NCBI GenBank assembly: GCA_029216955.1
Contig: JANAVB010015632.1
Span: forward strand, 62,001-126,000
Direction of reading: 5' to 3'
Length of the DNA: 64,000 bases
DNA from: Iris pallida
Lineage: Eukaryota > Streptophyta > Magnoliopsida > Asparagales > Iridaceae
Shown: positions 21,080 through 31,117 of the stretch, in pieces
Position numbering within the stretch: position 1 is the first letter of the stretch
Layout of the letters: every line of letters begins with the position of its first letter
Made by a program: the position numbers and the translations under genes
The notes under the pieces: model-generated
The model's input: only the letters and a program-made list of their open reading frames with translations
Told to the model about the DNA's origin: nothing
Databases searched by the model: none

Positions 21080-22372
21080 TCTAGATCCACAACCAAGTAC
21101 TCTGCGACATGTGTGGTGAGGTCGAAACAATGGGTGATTGACTCTCATATGATTGGCGACGTAGGTATGATTCACAATTATGTATCGGCGGGTCGTGTTT
21201 TCGATATTACTGTTGCCAATGTGGGTCACTAACAGTCTATGGACGTGGACGTGCTTGTCTTTCTTCCGGATCGATACTCAATTTCGTGTTACATATACCT
21301 GGAAACCCGTTCAGTTTACTTTCCATCAATTAGATTACTCACGATATGCATTGCTCGGTAACATTTTTTTTCTTCTGATAGTTGTATTTTTTAGGACCTA
21401 AAGACTGGAAAGACTATTCGTAAGGGGCATGTGGCTGGAGGCTTGTACCTGTTTGACGTACCTTCTTCTGTTGTCTGTGCCAGCACAAAATTCGATCCTT
21501 TCGAGTTACATTGTCAGTTAGGCTATCCATCAATCCAAACTATCCAGAAAATGTACCAATTTTTAGATATTCCTGCTTCCTTTTATTGTGGGTCGTGTTG
21601 TTTGGCTAAGCATCACCGGGTTGTTTATCCGGTGAGTCATAATAGATTTGCATCCGCTCCTTTCGAGTTGGTGCATTCTGGTGTATGGGGACCTTGTCCG
21701 ATTGAATTAATAATGGATTTCAAGTACTTTGTTACATTTGTTGATGATTACTCGCATGTCACTTTTGTTTATTTGATGAAAAATTATTTCGAATTATTTA
21801 AAATTTGGTACAATTTTTTTGCCGAAATCAAAACACAATTTGGTGTTTCGATTAGATGCTTTAGAACTGACAATGGTCGTGAGTATCTATCTCGTGAGTT
21901 CAATATTCATCTGTCCGACAATAGTATAATCCACCAAACTTTCTGTCCTTACACACCACAATAGAATGGCGTGGCAGAGCGCAAAAATTGCCATCTCTTG
22001 GAAAACACCGCGTGCTCTTATGTTTCAAGCATATACTCCCAAGAGGTTTTGGTCTGATGCGGCTCTTACAGCTTGCTATCTGAATAATCGTATGCCATCG
22101 TTAATTTTCAATGGTACTACTTTTTTTTTTCGGTTATATTTCGACCGAAGCCGTTTTCTCTACCTCTCAAGGTTTTTGGTTGCTTGTGCTATGTTCGGGT
22201 TACCCGACCGGCTCTTTCTAAATTTGATCCTAAGGCAATCCAGTGTGTTTTTCTTGGGTATCCTAAAGATCAGAAAAAATGTCGATGTTTTTCTCCTACC
22301 TTGAAGAATTTTTTTTCTTTCGAGATGTTACCTTCGTTGAACCGAGTTTTTTTCCACTTCTATAAATTATGA
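21080..22372 (+). pseudogene. copia protease and integrase remnant
   Basis: A protease-like segment (QWVIDSHMIGD) near 21128 has lost the usual DSGA box. The GAG-pre-integrase zinc region starts near 21488 (ELHCQLGYPS ... CGSCCLAKH). The integrase core follows (FVTFVDDYSHVTFVYLM, FRTDNGREYLS, then a stop at 21963 and NGVAERKN). The first catalytic aspartate, normally in HSDxWGP, is Gly (VHSGVWGP). The second Asp (TDNG) and the Glu region survive. Further frames to 22372 carry the copia-typical VFLGYPKDQKKCRCF. Several stops and shifts are present. Confidence 0.8.
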
Positions 22373-22674
22373 ATCCAGTTCCCCAAGTTTATCCAGATGA
22401 CGATTTCTTATTGTTTTCTGTTGAATACAATAGCCCCCCCCGTAAGGGTGCCCTTCCCTACCGAGCCAGTATCTTAGACTGACGGTCCACAAACACCGGG
22501 CCAGTCAGTAACGACGTCGTCCAAACGATCATCGCAGATAGTGCCCACGGTCACAGAGCCATCCTACTCCCCTAGATCCACTAATTTGCCTTCGCCTGTT
22601 TCACTAGCTCGACCTCGTCGTGCCTGTCGTGATAATCCCTTGTATGTTACAAATCAATGTTTTAAAAATTGGAC
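22373..22674 (+). other. copia spacer between integrase and RT
   Basis: Degenerate integrase C-terminal linker ending in a segment that reads RRACRDNPLYV in frame, a copia hallmark just before RT. The hAT MITE follows. Confidence 0.5.
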
Positions 22675-23098
22675 CAGACCGGCCGGTTGAACCGGTCAAC
22701 CCGTGAACCAGTAATTTTTCTGGGCTGGTTTAATATCGACCCACTGCTTTTTCCAAAAACTGGCTTCTTTTATGTAACCCGGCCGGTTAGACCACTGAAC
22801 CGTCAGACCCGTTTGCGTTTTAAACCGGTCTGAGTATGACTTTTCCAATTCAACTTTTTTTTGGGGTTAGCTTTTGACTTTTGGTTTGGACTTTACGTGT
22901 AATAAAAGTTTATATCTATGATTCTTGACTAATTTTAGCATAAGTAGTATATGTGTAGTTTGTGTACTATGTAATATATTCAAATAAAATCAAAAGCCTA
23001 TAAATTGGTTCAACCCGAGTTAAACCACTGGTTGAACCGGTTTGACCCAACTCAGTGTCCTCACCGGATTGATCTCCGGTCCGATTTTTAAAACATTG
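22675..23098. mobile_element. hAT MITE inserted in copia pol
   Basis: The left terminus is CAATGTTTTAAAAATTGGACC. The reverse complement of the right terminus is CAATGTTTTAAAAATCGGACC. Only one base differs in the first 21. Flanks are TTACAAAT (22667-22674) and TTACAAAC (23099-23106), an 8-bp duplication with one later change. Skipping the element and one flank restores copia homology. The 424-bp interior has nested CCGGTT/AACCGG blocks and no coding capacity. Confidence 0.9.
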
Positions 23099-23106
23099 TT
23101 ACAAAC

Positions 23107-24600
23107 TACAAAGGGCTCGCGAGCCACACTCGGTCCTTCATCGCCGCACTTGGTCCTTGATCGCTACTATTGATAGAATTCATACTCCAAATACTGCTAA
23201 AGAGAGTCTCATACATCCTGGTTGGCGTGCTGCTATGGAAGAGAAAATAAAAGTGCTTCGGAAGAACCATACTTGTGACTTGGTAGATTTGTCTACTGGT
23301 AAGCAGACAGTAGGTTGCAAATGAGTGTTCACGATCAAGGTAAAACCGAATGTCACTCTTGATCACCTGAAGGCTCGTATGATGGCTAAATTATTTTGAG
23401 ACCTTTCCAGTTGTCAGAATGACATTTGTGTGCATACTCTTGGCCTTAGCTCTTCGCTATGACTGGCCTTTGCTTCAGTTGGATATCAAGATTGCATTTC
23501 TTCACGGGGATATTGAAGAAGAGGTGTATGTGTTGCAACCTATCGGGTTCGTTAAAAGGGAGGGTAAAATGTGTCATCTGTGGAGGGCCCTCTATGGTCT
23601 CAAACAATCATCTCGTGCGTGATTTGGTCGATTTACACATGTTACTTAGTTTGGCATGTGTCAATCAAAAAAAGATTATTCGGTATTCTATCGATAGACA
23701 TCCACTGAAAGGATACTACTTGGTGTCTATGTTGACGACATTGTAATCACGGTAGACGATAGCCAAGGTATTATAGGACTAAAGAAGTTTCTGGGAGAAC
23801 CATTTCAAACCAATGATATGGGACTGTTGAACTACTTTCTGGACATTGAAGTCATACGGGATAATCGGAACATTGTAATGTCTCAGAGAAAGTATGTGCT
23901 GGACATACTAAATGATGCAGGAATGATACAAGCCAAGGGAGCAACCTCACCCATGGATCCAGGGGCAAAGTTACTCCCAGACGAGAGGGTCCTGATGACC
24001 AATCCAGATCAGTATCGTCGAGTGGTTGGAAAACTCAACTACTTGGCGGTCATGACTTGTCCGGACATTTTTTTCGTCATGAGTGTCGTAAGTAGATTTA
24101 TGGCCTCTCTACGAGTTTCACACCGGCAGACAAATCATAGAATTTTGCGCTATCTAGTCCAGAATTCGGAAAAAAGAATTCAGATGGAGAATCATAGACA
24201 TACTCATGTTGAGTGCTTTACCGATGCTGACTGGGGTGCAAGCCTGACAAATAGACAGTTTACGCATGGTTACTTGGTATTTATTGGCAGAAACTTGATA
24301 TTGTGGAAGAGCAAGAAGCAGAGTGTGATAACACGATCAAGTTCGGAAGCAGAATATTGAGCCATTGCTCATGGCACAACAGACTGAAACATCTTCTACA
24401 AGAGCTGGGAGAAGAGGCATGATCTAAAGTAGCAGATATGTGGTGTGATAACCAGTCTGCTATCCATATTGCTACCGGTCCTATATTTTATGAAAGGACG
24501 AAGCACATTAAAATCGACATTCAATTTGTTCGTGATAGGTATAAAATGAGGATGAGTTCCACCACGTGAGGACCAGTGATCAGGTAGCCGATATCTTCAC
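23107..24600 (+). pseudogene. copia reverse transcriptase and RNase H remnant
   Basis: RT-like sequence begins just after the MITE. Recognisable blocks are LLQLDIKIAFLHGDIEEEVYVLQPIGF (23480-23560), HLWRALYGLKQSSRA, the catalytic GVYVDDIVIT (about 23722-23751), MGLLNYFLDIEV, and MSQRKYVLDILNDAGM. RNase H follows with ECFTDADWG, SVITRSSSEAEY and, after stops, WCDNQSAIHIATGP and ERTKHIKIDIQF. The stretch 23818-24360 is open for 180 codons; elsewhere stops and shifts break the frame. This is standard Ty1/copia RT-RH. It would copy element RNA into DNA if intact. Confidence 0.85.
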
Positions 24601-24674
24601 GAAGTCTCTTTTGGGTCCTCGTGTTCAATTTATGTGTAACAAGCTGGGTATGATTGATATCTATGCTCCAGCTT

Positions 24675-24683
24675 GAGGAAGGG
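24675..24683 (+). promoter_or_regulatory. Polypurine tract of copia element
   Basis: GAGGAAGGG lies immediately 5' of the right LTR, after the GCTCCAGCTT phrase common at copia 3' ends. It would prime plus-strand DNA synthesis. Confidence 0.8.
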
Positions 24684-24765
24684 TGTTAAGTATTAATATT
24701 AGTATTAGTAGTATTGGGCTTTAGTCCCACATTAGATTGCACAATAGTGAGAGGGGTTAGCCTCT

Positions 24766-24803
<38 letters not shown>

Positions 24804-24844
24804 TCCCTCATCAATAATAATCTTCCTATTATTCTAATTCTACA
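24684..24844 (+). repeat. Right LTR of copia element
   Basis: 161 bp from TGTTAAGTATTAATATTAG to TTCTAATTCTACA, with an uninterrupted TA run in the middle at the position where the left LTR holds the LINE pair. Confidence 0.9.
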
Positions 24845-24966
24845 GAAAGAGAAATACCAGCAATACAAAAATGTATTGGTCCTGAACCATTAGGAATTCT
24901 TCAAGTTTTAGTAGATGGGACCAAACTACTCTTTGAGGAGGCTATTCTTCCATCTAGAGGAGGTTC
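24845..24966 (+). pseudogene. ndhA: Nuclear fragment of plastid ndhA
   Basis: Translated in frame from 24845 the segment reads [17 protein letters not shown], then [16 protein letters not shown] and ILPSRG. This matches the conserved part of NdhA, subunit 1 of the plastid NADH dehydrogenase-like complex, with a few residues missing. Only about 40 codons are recognisable. After about 24966 similarity fades and stops follow. The fragment starts exactly where the copia LTR ends, so the copia element appears to have inserted into an older plastid-DNA insertion. The left half before 7993 is too weak to confirm. Assignment is from memory of the family. Confidence 0.65.
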
Positions 24967-26068
24967 GGATGATAGATTGAATTTGTTAATCTTTCTGGCC
25001 TTTTATTTCTTAGTTCCATAAGGGGTTTGGTGGCATAGCTTAGGCAAACTCAACAGTTTAATTGATCAGGCGGGGGCATGATTTGGGCCAGCTGAGGTTG
25101 AATGAGACAAGTCACTACCTCAAGTCTGGACCTGAACTCTTGTCATTTCGCACTCACGGGAAACCCAGGTCCTGATTCTTTTTCTATATTTGAAAGAGAC
25201 TAGTTGGGCAATGGTTGTTGCGACTCCGTAGATTCTGCCACTTTACATTCCTAAATTTCCAACTTTCTAGTATAGGAGAGTAATTGGGTCGAAATACATT
25301 CCTAAAAATTCGATTCATCCTTGTCCTAACTAACAGAGAGATCTTGGCACCTAAAATTGCGCTATTAACTTGGGTCATACTAAAAAGCAAGGATTAGATA
25401 GGGGATTGGCTCTGAGTACAGTATTATATATGGCATCATATTGATGAATTGATAATAAAATCTTGCCATTACTGTACATGCTATTTGATTTAATATCCCG
25501 CACAAATTCCAATTGCATGATTAAGCCTCCAATAAAATACCACAGACTGTACTGTCATTGGATATTGTATTCTGTCATATAAATTTCCTTTTAGTGTTCA
25601 TCTTATCAATTGTTTAATTGATTTAGTACCTTCCATTTAATTTTTCAGTCGCAGTAACTATTGTTTAATCCATTTGCCTTCTCCGGTGTACGTCCTACTG
25701 CTTGTTTTCTAGGACTTTCACTTGTTCCAACCTGTTAACACTAGTATAGGTTAAACTTGTGATAACATTAGTTGAGGATCACATTATTGTAGCGTGCTAA
25801 TAGATTAAGAATTTCAGTTTATTTATAACATTTATTTACTGAGATTTAGACCCACATCTTCTCAACTTTAATTTTTTAGTTACCGTAATTCACAAACAAC
25901 TATTATCAAGTTAGTTTAATTAGTTCAACTGTATTTTGATTAGTCTATAACCTTGAAACTTTTTTCAAGTTCTAATTTATTTTATTGTACAACTAGAATA
26001 ATAGCACTTGTTTCTAATTTCATCTTGACTATGTTGCACAGACACCTATGTTGCATTGATATGGACAT
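24967..26068. other. AT-rich spacer, nothing recognised
   Basis: About 1.1 kb without a supported gene. The first 100 bases may be decayed plastid-derived sequence. Confidence 0.4.
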
Positions 26069-26076
26069 GACAACAC

Positions 26077-26648
26077 CGAGGTAGTCAAAGGCGCAAGGCG
26101 CATTCGAGGCACAAATGGTCTATATCGTTCGAGGCGCAAGGTGCATGTTCGAGCGAAGCGAGACACAAAATTAAAATAATAATAAAATAATACATAATAA
26201 ATAAATAAAAATTATTATTGCAAATAATAAAATCAAATAACATATTAAAACCAACAAAAATATGTTAAGACATAAACAAGTGAACTAGCAGAGCAGCAGT
26301 AACAATAACAGTCAACAAAATAACAAGAGTTTGTAACTTTCCTACCACACTTTTAGTAAATTTTAGTATTTTCAGTTCAACTGTAACCAACTTTGGCAAT
26401 CGTGGAAATGGCTACCTACCTCTCACTTGTATGAGGTAAGGGCCATGTTTTTGTCTCAATTTTTTTGTATAAATATATATGTAAAAGAACAAAAAAAAAC
26501 CCATAAGACATGCCTTTTCTTGGTCGTGCCTGGCTAAAAGGCGCACCTTAGACGCACCTTTGCTGCGTCCGAAGAAAAGCGCCTTGTCTACTGAGGTACG
26601 AGGTGCAACTGCTGTACCTTTCTGCTAGGCACACCTTTGACTACTATG
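26077..26648. mobile_element. hAT-like element, family F1 copy 1
   Basis: Ends share GTAGTCAAAGG: the left end is CGAGGTAGTCAAAGGCGC and the reverse complement of the right end is CATAGTAGTCAAAGGTGTG. Flanks GACAACAC and GGCAACAA agree at six of eight. Subterminal GGCGCA motifs are abundant. The internal segment 26335-26455 is the reverse complement of 29510-29635, so this is the same family as the element at 29390 in opposite orientation. No coding capacity. Confidence 0.65.
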
Positions 26649-27369
26649 GGCAACAAGACCTGACAGGACGACCGACATGCCAGATATGTACATGCGCGCA
26701 CACACACACACAATAGGATCGGCTCAGGTTGGCTCTTTGGGTTATTTTCAATGTCACTAAAGTTACGGGTTTGGACTGGTTCCGTACGTAACCGTCCCGC
26801 CCCAACACATAGGTTTTGTACAAACAATCAGATCTGGAGTTTCTTTTCCGTAATCCCCAACTCTTTTTCATCTTTTTCTCTTCTCCCTTCTGAGAAAGCG
26901 ACGATGGCATAGATCCGAATCTGACACGAATTTGGCCGTGTCCCACACGAATTCATGTTGGATTCAAATCCGATACAGATTTGTCGGCCATCTAGTCGTG
27001 TTCGTGCTTTCCAAACGGACACGGATACGATACAGTAATGACATGGCCACATGGACATACCACCTATTTTGTGTGTCCTAGCGTATTTTGGAATTTCTGC
27101 TTCTGTTCAATCCAACATGACGGAATCCACATTTTTGGAGTGCCCATGCTTTTTAGGCTATTCATAACTTAGGTATTTACATCCTGCCTAAATTACTGGT
27201 GTAACTTAGTTCAACCCTAACTGGTTCCACTTCCAACTTGTTTAATATTACATTTTTATCCATCTAGAAACCATAATCTAAATGGTTAGCAAACTGATCA
27301 CATCTAAATTGGCAAAAGTTGAATGGCTTAACAATAGTAACTATGACGTGGTATAGAAAAGTACCTTGT
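26649..27369. other. Spacer with ACACGAAT-rich repeat
   Basis: A short CA run lies at 26697-26712. The segment 26890-27100 is rich in GACACG, CACGAAT and TCCGATAC phrases. Its last part (GTGTCCTAGCGTATTTTGGA) closely resembles the two sides of the insertion site of the element at 29390, so it is a related copy of that target repeat. No gene is seen. Confidence 0.5.
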
Positions 27370-27826
27370 AAATTTCGGTAGGCGGATTCGGTGCGGCAAA
27401 GTAGCGCCTAGGCCGTCTAGGCGGCCACACAGGAATTTTTTTTTTTTTTTTAAGTTTTGGGTTTTAATTTTGAAAATTTTTGATATTTTTTTTGAAATTT
27501 TTTGAAATTTGAAATTTTATTTATTTATTATTAAATTTAATGATTTTTTATTATTATTTTTTTAGAATCTGAATTTTTTTGAATTTTATAAACTGAAATT
27601 TCAAATTTCAGAAATTTCAAAATTCAAAATTCAAAATTTTGAATTTCCCGCTTTGCCGAACAGGCCGAACAGGGGCCGATTTGGCCGAACATGCCCGCCT
27701 AGGCGCCGAACAGGCCCGCCTAGGGCCGTACTGGCGCCTAGGTGGCCGAACAGGGGGTTTTCGGTGCGGCCGCCTAGCGCCTAGGCGCCGCCTAGGCGGC
27801 CGCCTAGGCCGATTTTTAGAACACTG
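27370..27826. mobile_element. Probable TIR element with GCCTAGGCGG ends
   Basis: Both ends are GC-rich and rich in the palindrome GCCTAGGC and in CGGCCGCC. The outer bases (GTAAATTTCGG left; TCTAAAAATCGG as reverse complement on the right) are similar. The centre (27430-27640) is T/A-rich with repeated GAAATTT. A run of GGCCGAACAGG-type units lies at 27655-27740. Target duplication not resolved; superfamily unknown. Confidence 0.5.
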
Positions 27827-28257
27827 ATCCATGACAACCTAGATTAGTTCCATAGTGTCTATTGCTTCAGTTTTGAGCAATAAAATCCTATTGAGGCTTA
27901 GAAAACTGTTGAAAAATAGCAACTTGATGACATAAGGCAAAAAGCCTTCGTCAGTGTTAATGGAAGACACTCTTATTAAGGTTTCTTGAAACCTATAAGG
28001 CCTCCCAGCTGCTTTCAAAAAGTGACGAGAGAAGCAACTTTTGACAACAGTCTCCCAACTGCTTTCAAGAGTTATCCAAAATTGTACACGTTTTCCAAAA
28101 ATTTTCTTTGTTACCAAACAACTTTTGGGACTACTTCTCGAAAGAATGAGCAAAACAACCAAGATAAGTAATCCCAAACCCAGCCTAAGGCTTGCAAATA
28201 AATGTGAAAGGCAATTAAAAGACGAATATAATACCCACTTCAAATGGTATATACAAT
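27827..28257. other. Spacer, nothing recognised
   Basis: About 430 bases. The 146-codon minus-strand frame at 27839-28279 shows no domain and runs into the adjacent MITE, so I do not call it a gene. Confidence 0.4.
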
Positions 28258-28260
28258 TTA

Positions 28261-28495
28261 GGCCACGTTTGGTTCGCAATATCAGGACTTTAGGAAAAGA
28301 ATCTCATTCATTTTCTGTGTTTCGATGCCAAAAAGAGAAACAAAAAAGGAAAATAGTTTCCAAATGAAAGTAAAATGAGAGGAAAACGGTTTCCCCCCAC
28401 CTATTCCAAGAATTCACTTTTGGAATTGCAATTTTCCAAAAGAAAAAGAGGGCAAAGAATTAATTTTTTCCCCTTTCCGCAAACCAAATGAGACT
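28261..28495. mobile_element. Tourist-like MITE (PIF/Harbinger)
   Basis: 235 bp flanked by TTA on both sides (28258-28260 and 28496-28498), the PIF/Harbinger target. The left end GGCCACGTTTGGTTCGCAA pairs with the reverse complement of the right end AGTCTCATTTGGTTTGCGG. The GTTTGGTT core is typical of plant Tourist elements. No coding capacity. Confidence 0.7.
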
Positions 28496-28720
28496 TTAAT
28501 GCATAAATTTAACGTCTGCAACATACAAGAAGGTTACAATGTCAAGAACATGTATACAAAGATTGTCATGACTAAGGACCCACCTGCTGCAAAATCATAA
28601 ATTCTTGAGAAAATCTTGGTGACAACTATTTTAAATAGTTCGTCGCCTCCATTAGATATGACTTCCACAACCCTTGTACTGAATGGAAGTGTTAAATACA
28701 TTGATGACTTGCCAGCTCAG

Positions 28721-29044
28721 TTGGCAATGAAGCAGAACTAGTCGAGAAGAGAATTTTATATGTGCACCTTGTGCAGGAAGAAATAAATGTTGTGCAAAAC
28801 AGGAATGCACAAGGAGCACATAGTAACCATTACATTTGAGCCCTGCGGTAAGAAAGGACCTCCTGGATTATGTTATATCTCTAGTTGGCAATGAAGCAGA
28901 AGTAGTTAAGAGAATTTATATGTGCACCTTGTGCAGGAAGAAATAAATGTAGTGCAAAACAGGAACGCACAAGGAGCACACAGTAACCATTACATTTAAG
29001 CCTTGTGGTAAGAAAGGACCTCCTGGATTATGTTATATCTCTAG
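28721..29044. repeat. Tandem duplication, two units of about 162 bp
   Basis: Unit 1 (28721-28884) and unit 2 (28885-29044) both begin TTGGCAATGAAGCAGAA and end TATGTTATATCTCTAG. They differ by a few substitutions and a 4-base indel. The frame through GAAAGGACCTCCTGGATTATG looks mildly protein-like, but I recognise no family. Confidence 0.9.
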
Positions 29045-29389
29045 GAAGTTCGACCATTTCAAGTCCAATTAGTCACATATGAAGAGTAAGGGAAACCCCA
29101 AACTGTTAGAATAGAGAGGCTCCACTAAGAGATTATCGGTGTGGTCGAGTGCAATGCTGCAACCACCAATGCTCTTGGATGATGGATACCATCTGACACG
29201 TCCCTACCCATTACAAAGAAAAGGAAGGGATCACCAACTTCCAAGAGACGAAGAAGGGAGAGGAGAGGATCTACACGGGAAACAATACCTTTATGCATGT
29301 AGAAGATATTGGTTCTTATCTATGTTGTATGAACACGAATATGACACGATAAAATGAGGACACATCGACCTATTTTTGAGTGTCCTACT

Positions 29390-29852
29390 CATGGTAGTAA
29401 AAGGCGCGCCTTGGGCCTCTCACCTCACAGGTGAGGTGCCTTTCTCCGGGCACATCCAACACGTGGCTTATTGTTTACCCACACACACAAAAAAAAAAAA
29501 ATTTGAGACAGAAATATGGCCCTTACCTTATACAAGTGGGAGGGAGGTATCTCTTTCCACCATTGCCAAAGTTGGTTACAGTTAAACCGGAAAGACTAAA
29601 TTTTACTAAAGCGTGGTAGGAGAAATACAAATTCTTGTTAGTTTTGTTGACTACTGCTATTGCTCTGCTAGTTTGCTTGGTTATGTTTTAACATATTTAT
29701 GTTGGTATTACTAATGTATTTATTTATGTATATTTTTTATTTTTTATTCTTTCTCCTTGCCTCCCTCGGACCTGCGTCTTAAATGCGCTTTGCACCTCGG
29801 ACGATATGGACCCTTTGCGCCTCGAGTGCGCCTTACGCCTTTGAATACCTTG
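29390..29852. mobile_element. hAT-like element, family F1 copy 2
   Basis: The left end is CATGGTAGTAAAAGGCGCGCC. The reverse complement of the right end is CAAGGTATTCAAAGGCG. Flanks GTCCTACT (29382-29389) and GTCCTAGT (29853-29860) agree at seven of eight. The related unfilled repeat at about 27075-27095 reads GTCCTAGCG there, giving an empty-site comparison. The interior is inverted relative to 26077-26648. Confidence 0.75.
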
Positions 29853-30192
29853 GTCCTAGTGTATTTTGGAGTGTTCTTCCTCCCTAGGTTCTTACATATT
29901 GGACCTTGTGGACAAAATAATGGTCCTTAATAACGTGTTTTATGCATGAGGCATCAGACGAAATATATATGTCCCCTTTGAAGGGTTTAAAAGTTTGGGG
30001 TTTCCTATGGTTTACTCATGAAAAATAAGAATATTTGTTCGTAGATTTTTTGTTGTTGACAATTTCACCTCATCCTTCTCCACCCTACATCTTCCTCCCT
30101 CTTCTCTTACCTTGCCTCTCTTCTATTCTTGTTTGTTCACAGTGCGAGTATCAAGCAAGACGGGAGGGAGAGGAGAAGGTCAGTGATAATTG

Positions 30193-30305
30193 GTTGGTGA
30201 TGGTTTAGAGTGGTGGAGGGATGCATTGGTAATGGGTATAGAGTGGTGGAGAGATGAGTTGGTAATTGTTGAGAGTGGAGGGATGAGTTGGTGATGGTTT
30301 ATTAT
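30193..30305. repeat. Minisatellite, about 3.5 units of 29-33 bp
   Basis: Units start TTGGTGATGG or TTGGTAAT and contain GAGAGTGG(TGG)AGGGATG. They start near 30193, 30225, 30258 and 30288. Confidence 0.7.
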
Positions 30306-30769
30306 AGTGAAGGAGAAGGGGGAGTAGAAGTAGACAGAAAATGGGGAGAGGAACATATAGAGGAGGGGGAAGAAAGAAGCAATGATGAGAAAAAAAATAA
30401 AGAGGGGTGGGTTTCTAGATGGAGAGAGGAGGGAGAGAGAGGGAATGAAAGATGAAGATGAGGATACAAGGGTCTTTTTATACTTTGTTAATGATTAGTT
30501 AATTTTTGACCGTCACTGATGGAAAGGGACTTAAAACTCACATTTCTTCTGATATGAAGGACTTCTAAGCAAATAATAAGATTTGGGGGGCTTACTTAAT
30601 AATATGATTGATTGACTTGTACGCAAAAATATATAGAATTTACTTAGCGGGTTACTTTGGTTTAGGCCTTACAATATATAGCATTTACATAAGGATAAAG
30701 AGAAAATAGCTATAGCTACTTAGCATGACCCTCAAGAAACTAAATAAACATATTTTATTTACTATACTC

Positions 30770-30815
30770 CGCCTCAAGCTGGAACATGTAAAACATGTCT
30801 ATCTTGGAGAGATGT
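30770..30815 (-). mobile_element. Possible copia 3'-end remnant
   Basis: On the minus strand the segment reads like the copia C-terminus plus polypurine tract: GATAGACATG ... ATGTTCCAGC, then TTGAGGCGGAG. Compare 24650-24683. An LTR would lie at lower coordinates but I cannot delimit it. Confidence 0.35.
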
Positions 30816-31099
30816 GAAGAACACCCGAGAAAAAGAGAAAGAGTAACCATCGTAGCCAAAGAGTGAGTTACCAATGAATTTCATCCATGAGGGCACACGA
30901 GGGAGAGTCTGAGTCGCAGCCATCTAGGGTACGCAGAAGAGTTTGAGTTACGACCGTCTGTGGCCATTTGGGACATACGAGAAAGATTCTAAGTAGCCGG
31001 TGAGAGTCTTAGTTGTTAGCAACAGAGGAAGTTATGACCAATTTGCAGAAAGGGAGATCGCATAGTTATACAACGGTCTCGCTCGCATGTGAGTGGGGC

Positions 31100-31117
31100 G
31101 GGGGGGGGGGGGGGGGG
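31100..31117 (+). repeat. Run of 18 G
   Basis: Eighteen consecutive G preceded by GGGGC. It can form a G-quadruplex and is prone to length error in sequencing. Confidence 0.95.

Larger units (their letters stand above)
7993..24844 (+). mobile_element. Ty1/copia element, heavily interrupted
   Basis: Two 161-bp-class LTRs share TGTT(G/A)AGTATTAATATTAG starts, the phrase TTTAGTCCCAC, GAGGGGTTAGCCTCTCC, a TA run, and an ATTCTAATTCTACA end. Between them are a tRNA-iMet primer-binding site, gag, protease, integrase, reverse transcriptase with YVDD, RNase H and a polypurine tract, in Ty1/copia order. The left LTR is split in its TA run by the inverted LINE pair (8153-19366), and a hAT MITE sits between integrase and RT. 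Flanks AGAAG (7988-7992) and GAAAG (24845-24849) could be an eroded 5-bp duplication. The short LTRs recall Ale-type copia elements (inference). The LTRs differ at about one base in ten, so the insertion is old. Confidence 0.85.
29861..31095. other. Spacer with purine-rich tract
   Basis: Holds a strongly purine-rich segment (about 30305-30460, many GGGAGAGG-type motifs), the minisatellite at 30193-30305 and a possible copia 3' remnant at 30770-30815. No gene is supported. Confidence 0.45.

Noticed and set aside
27839..28279. 146-codon minus-strand frame as a gene
   Set aside because: No recognisable domain; it overlaps the left end of a MITE.
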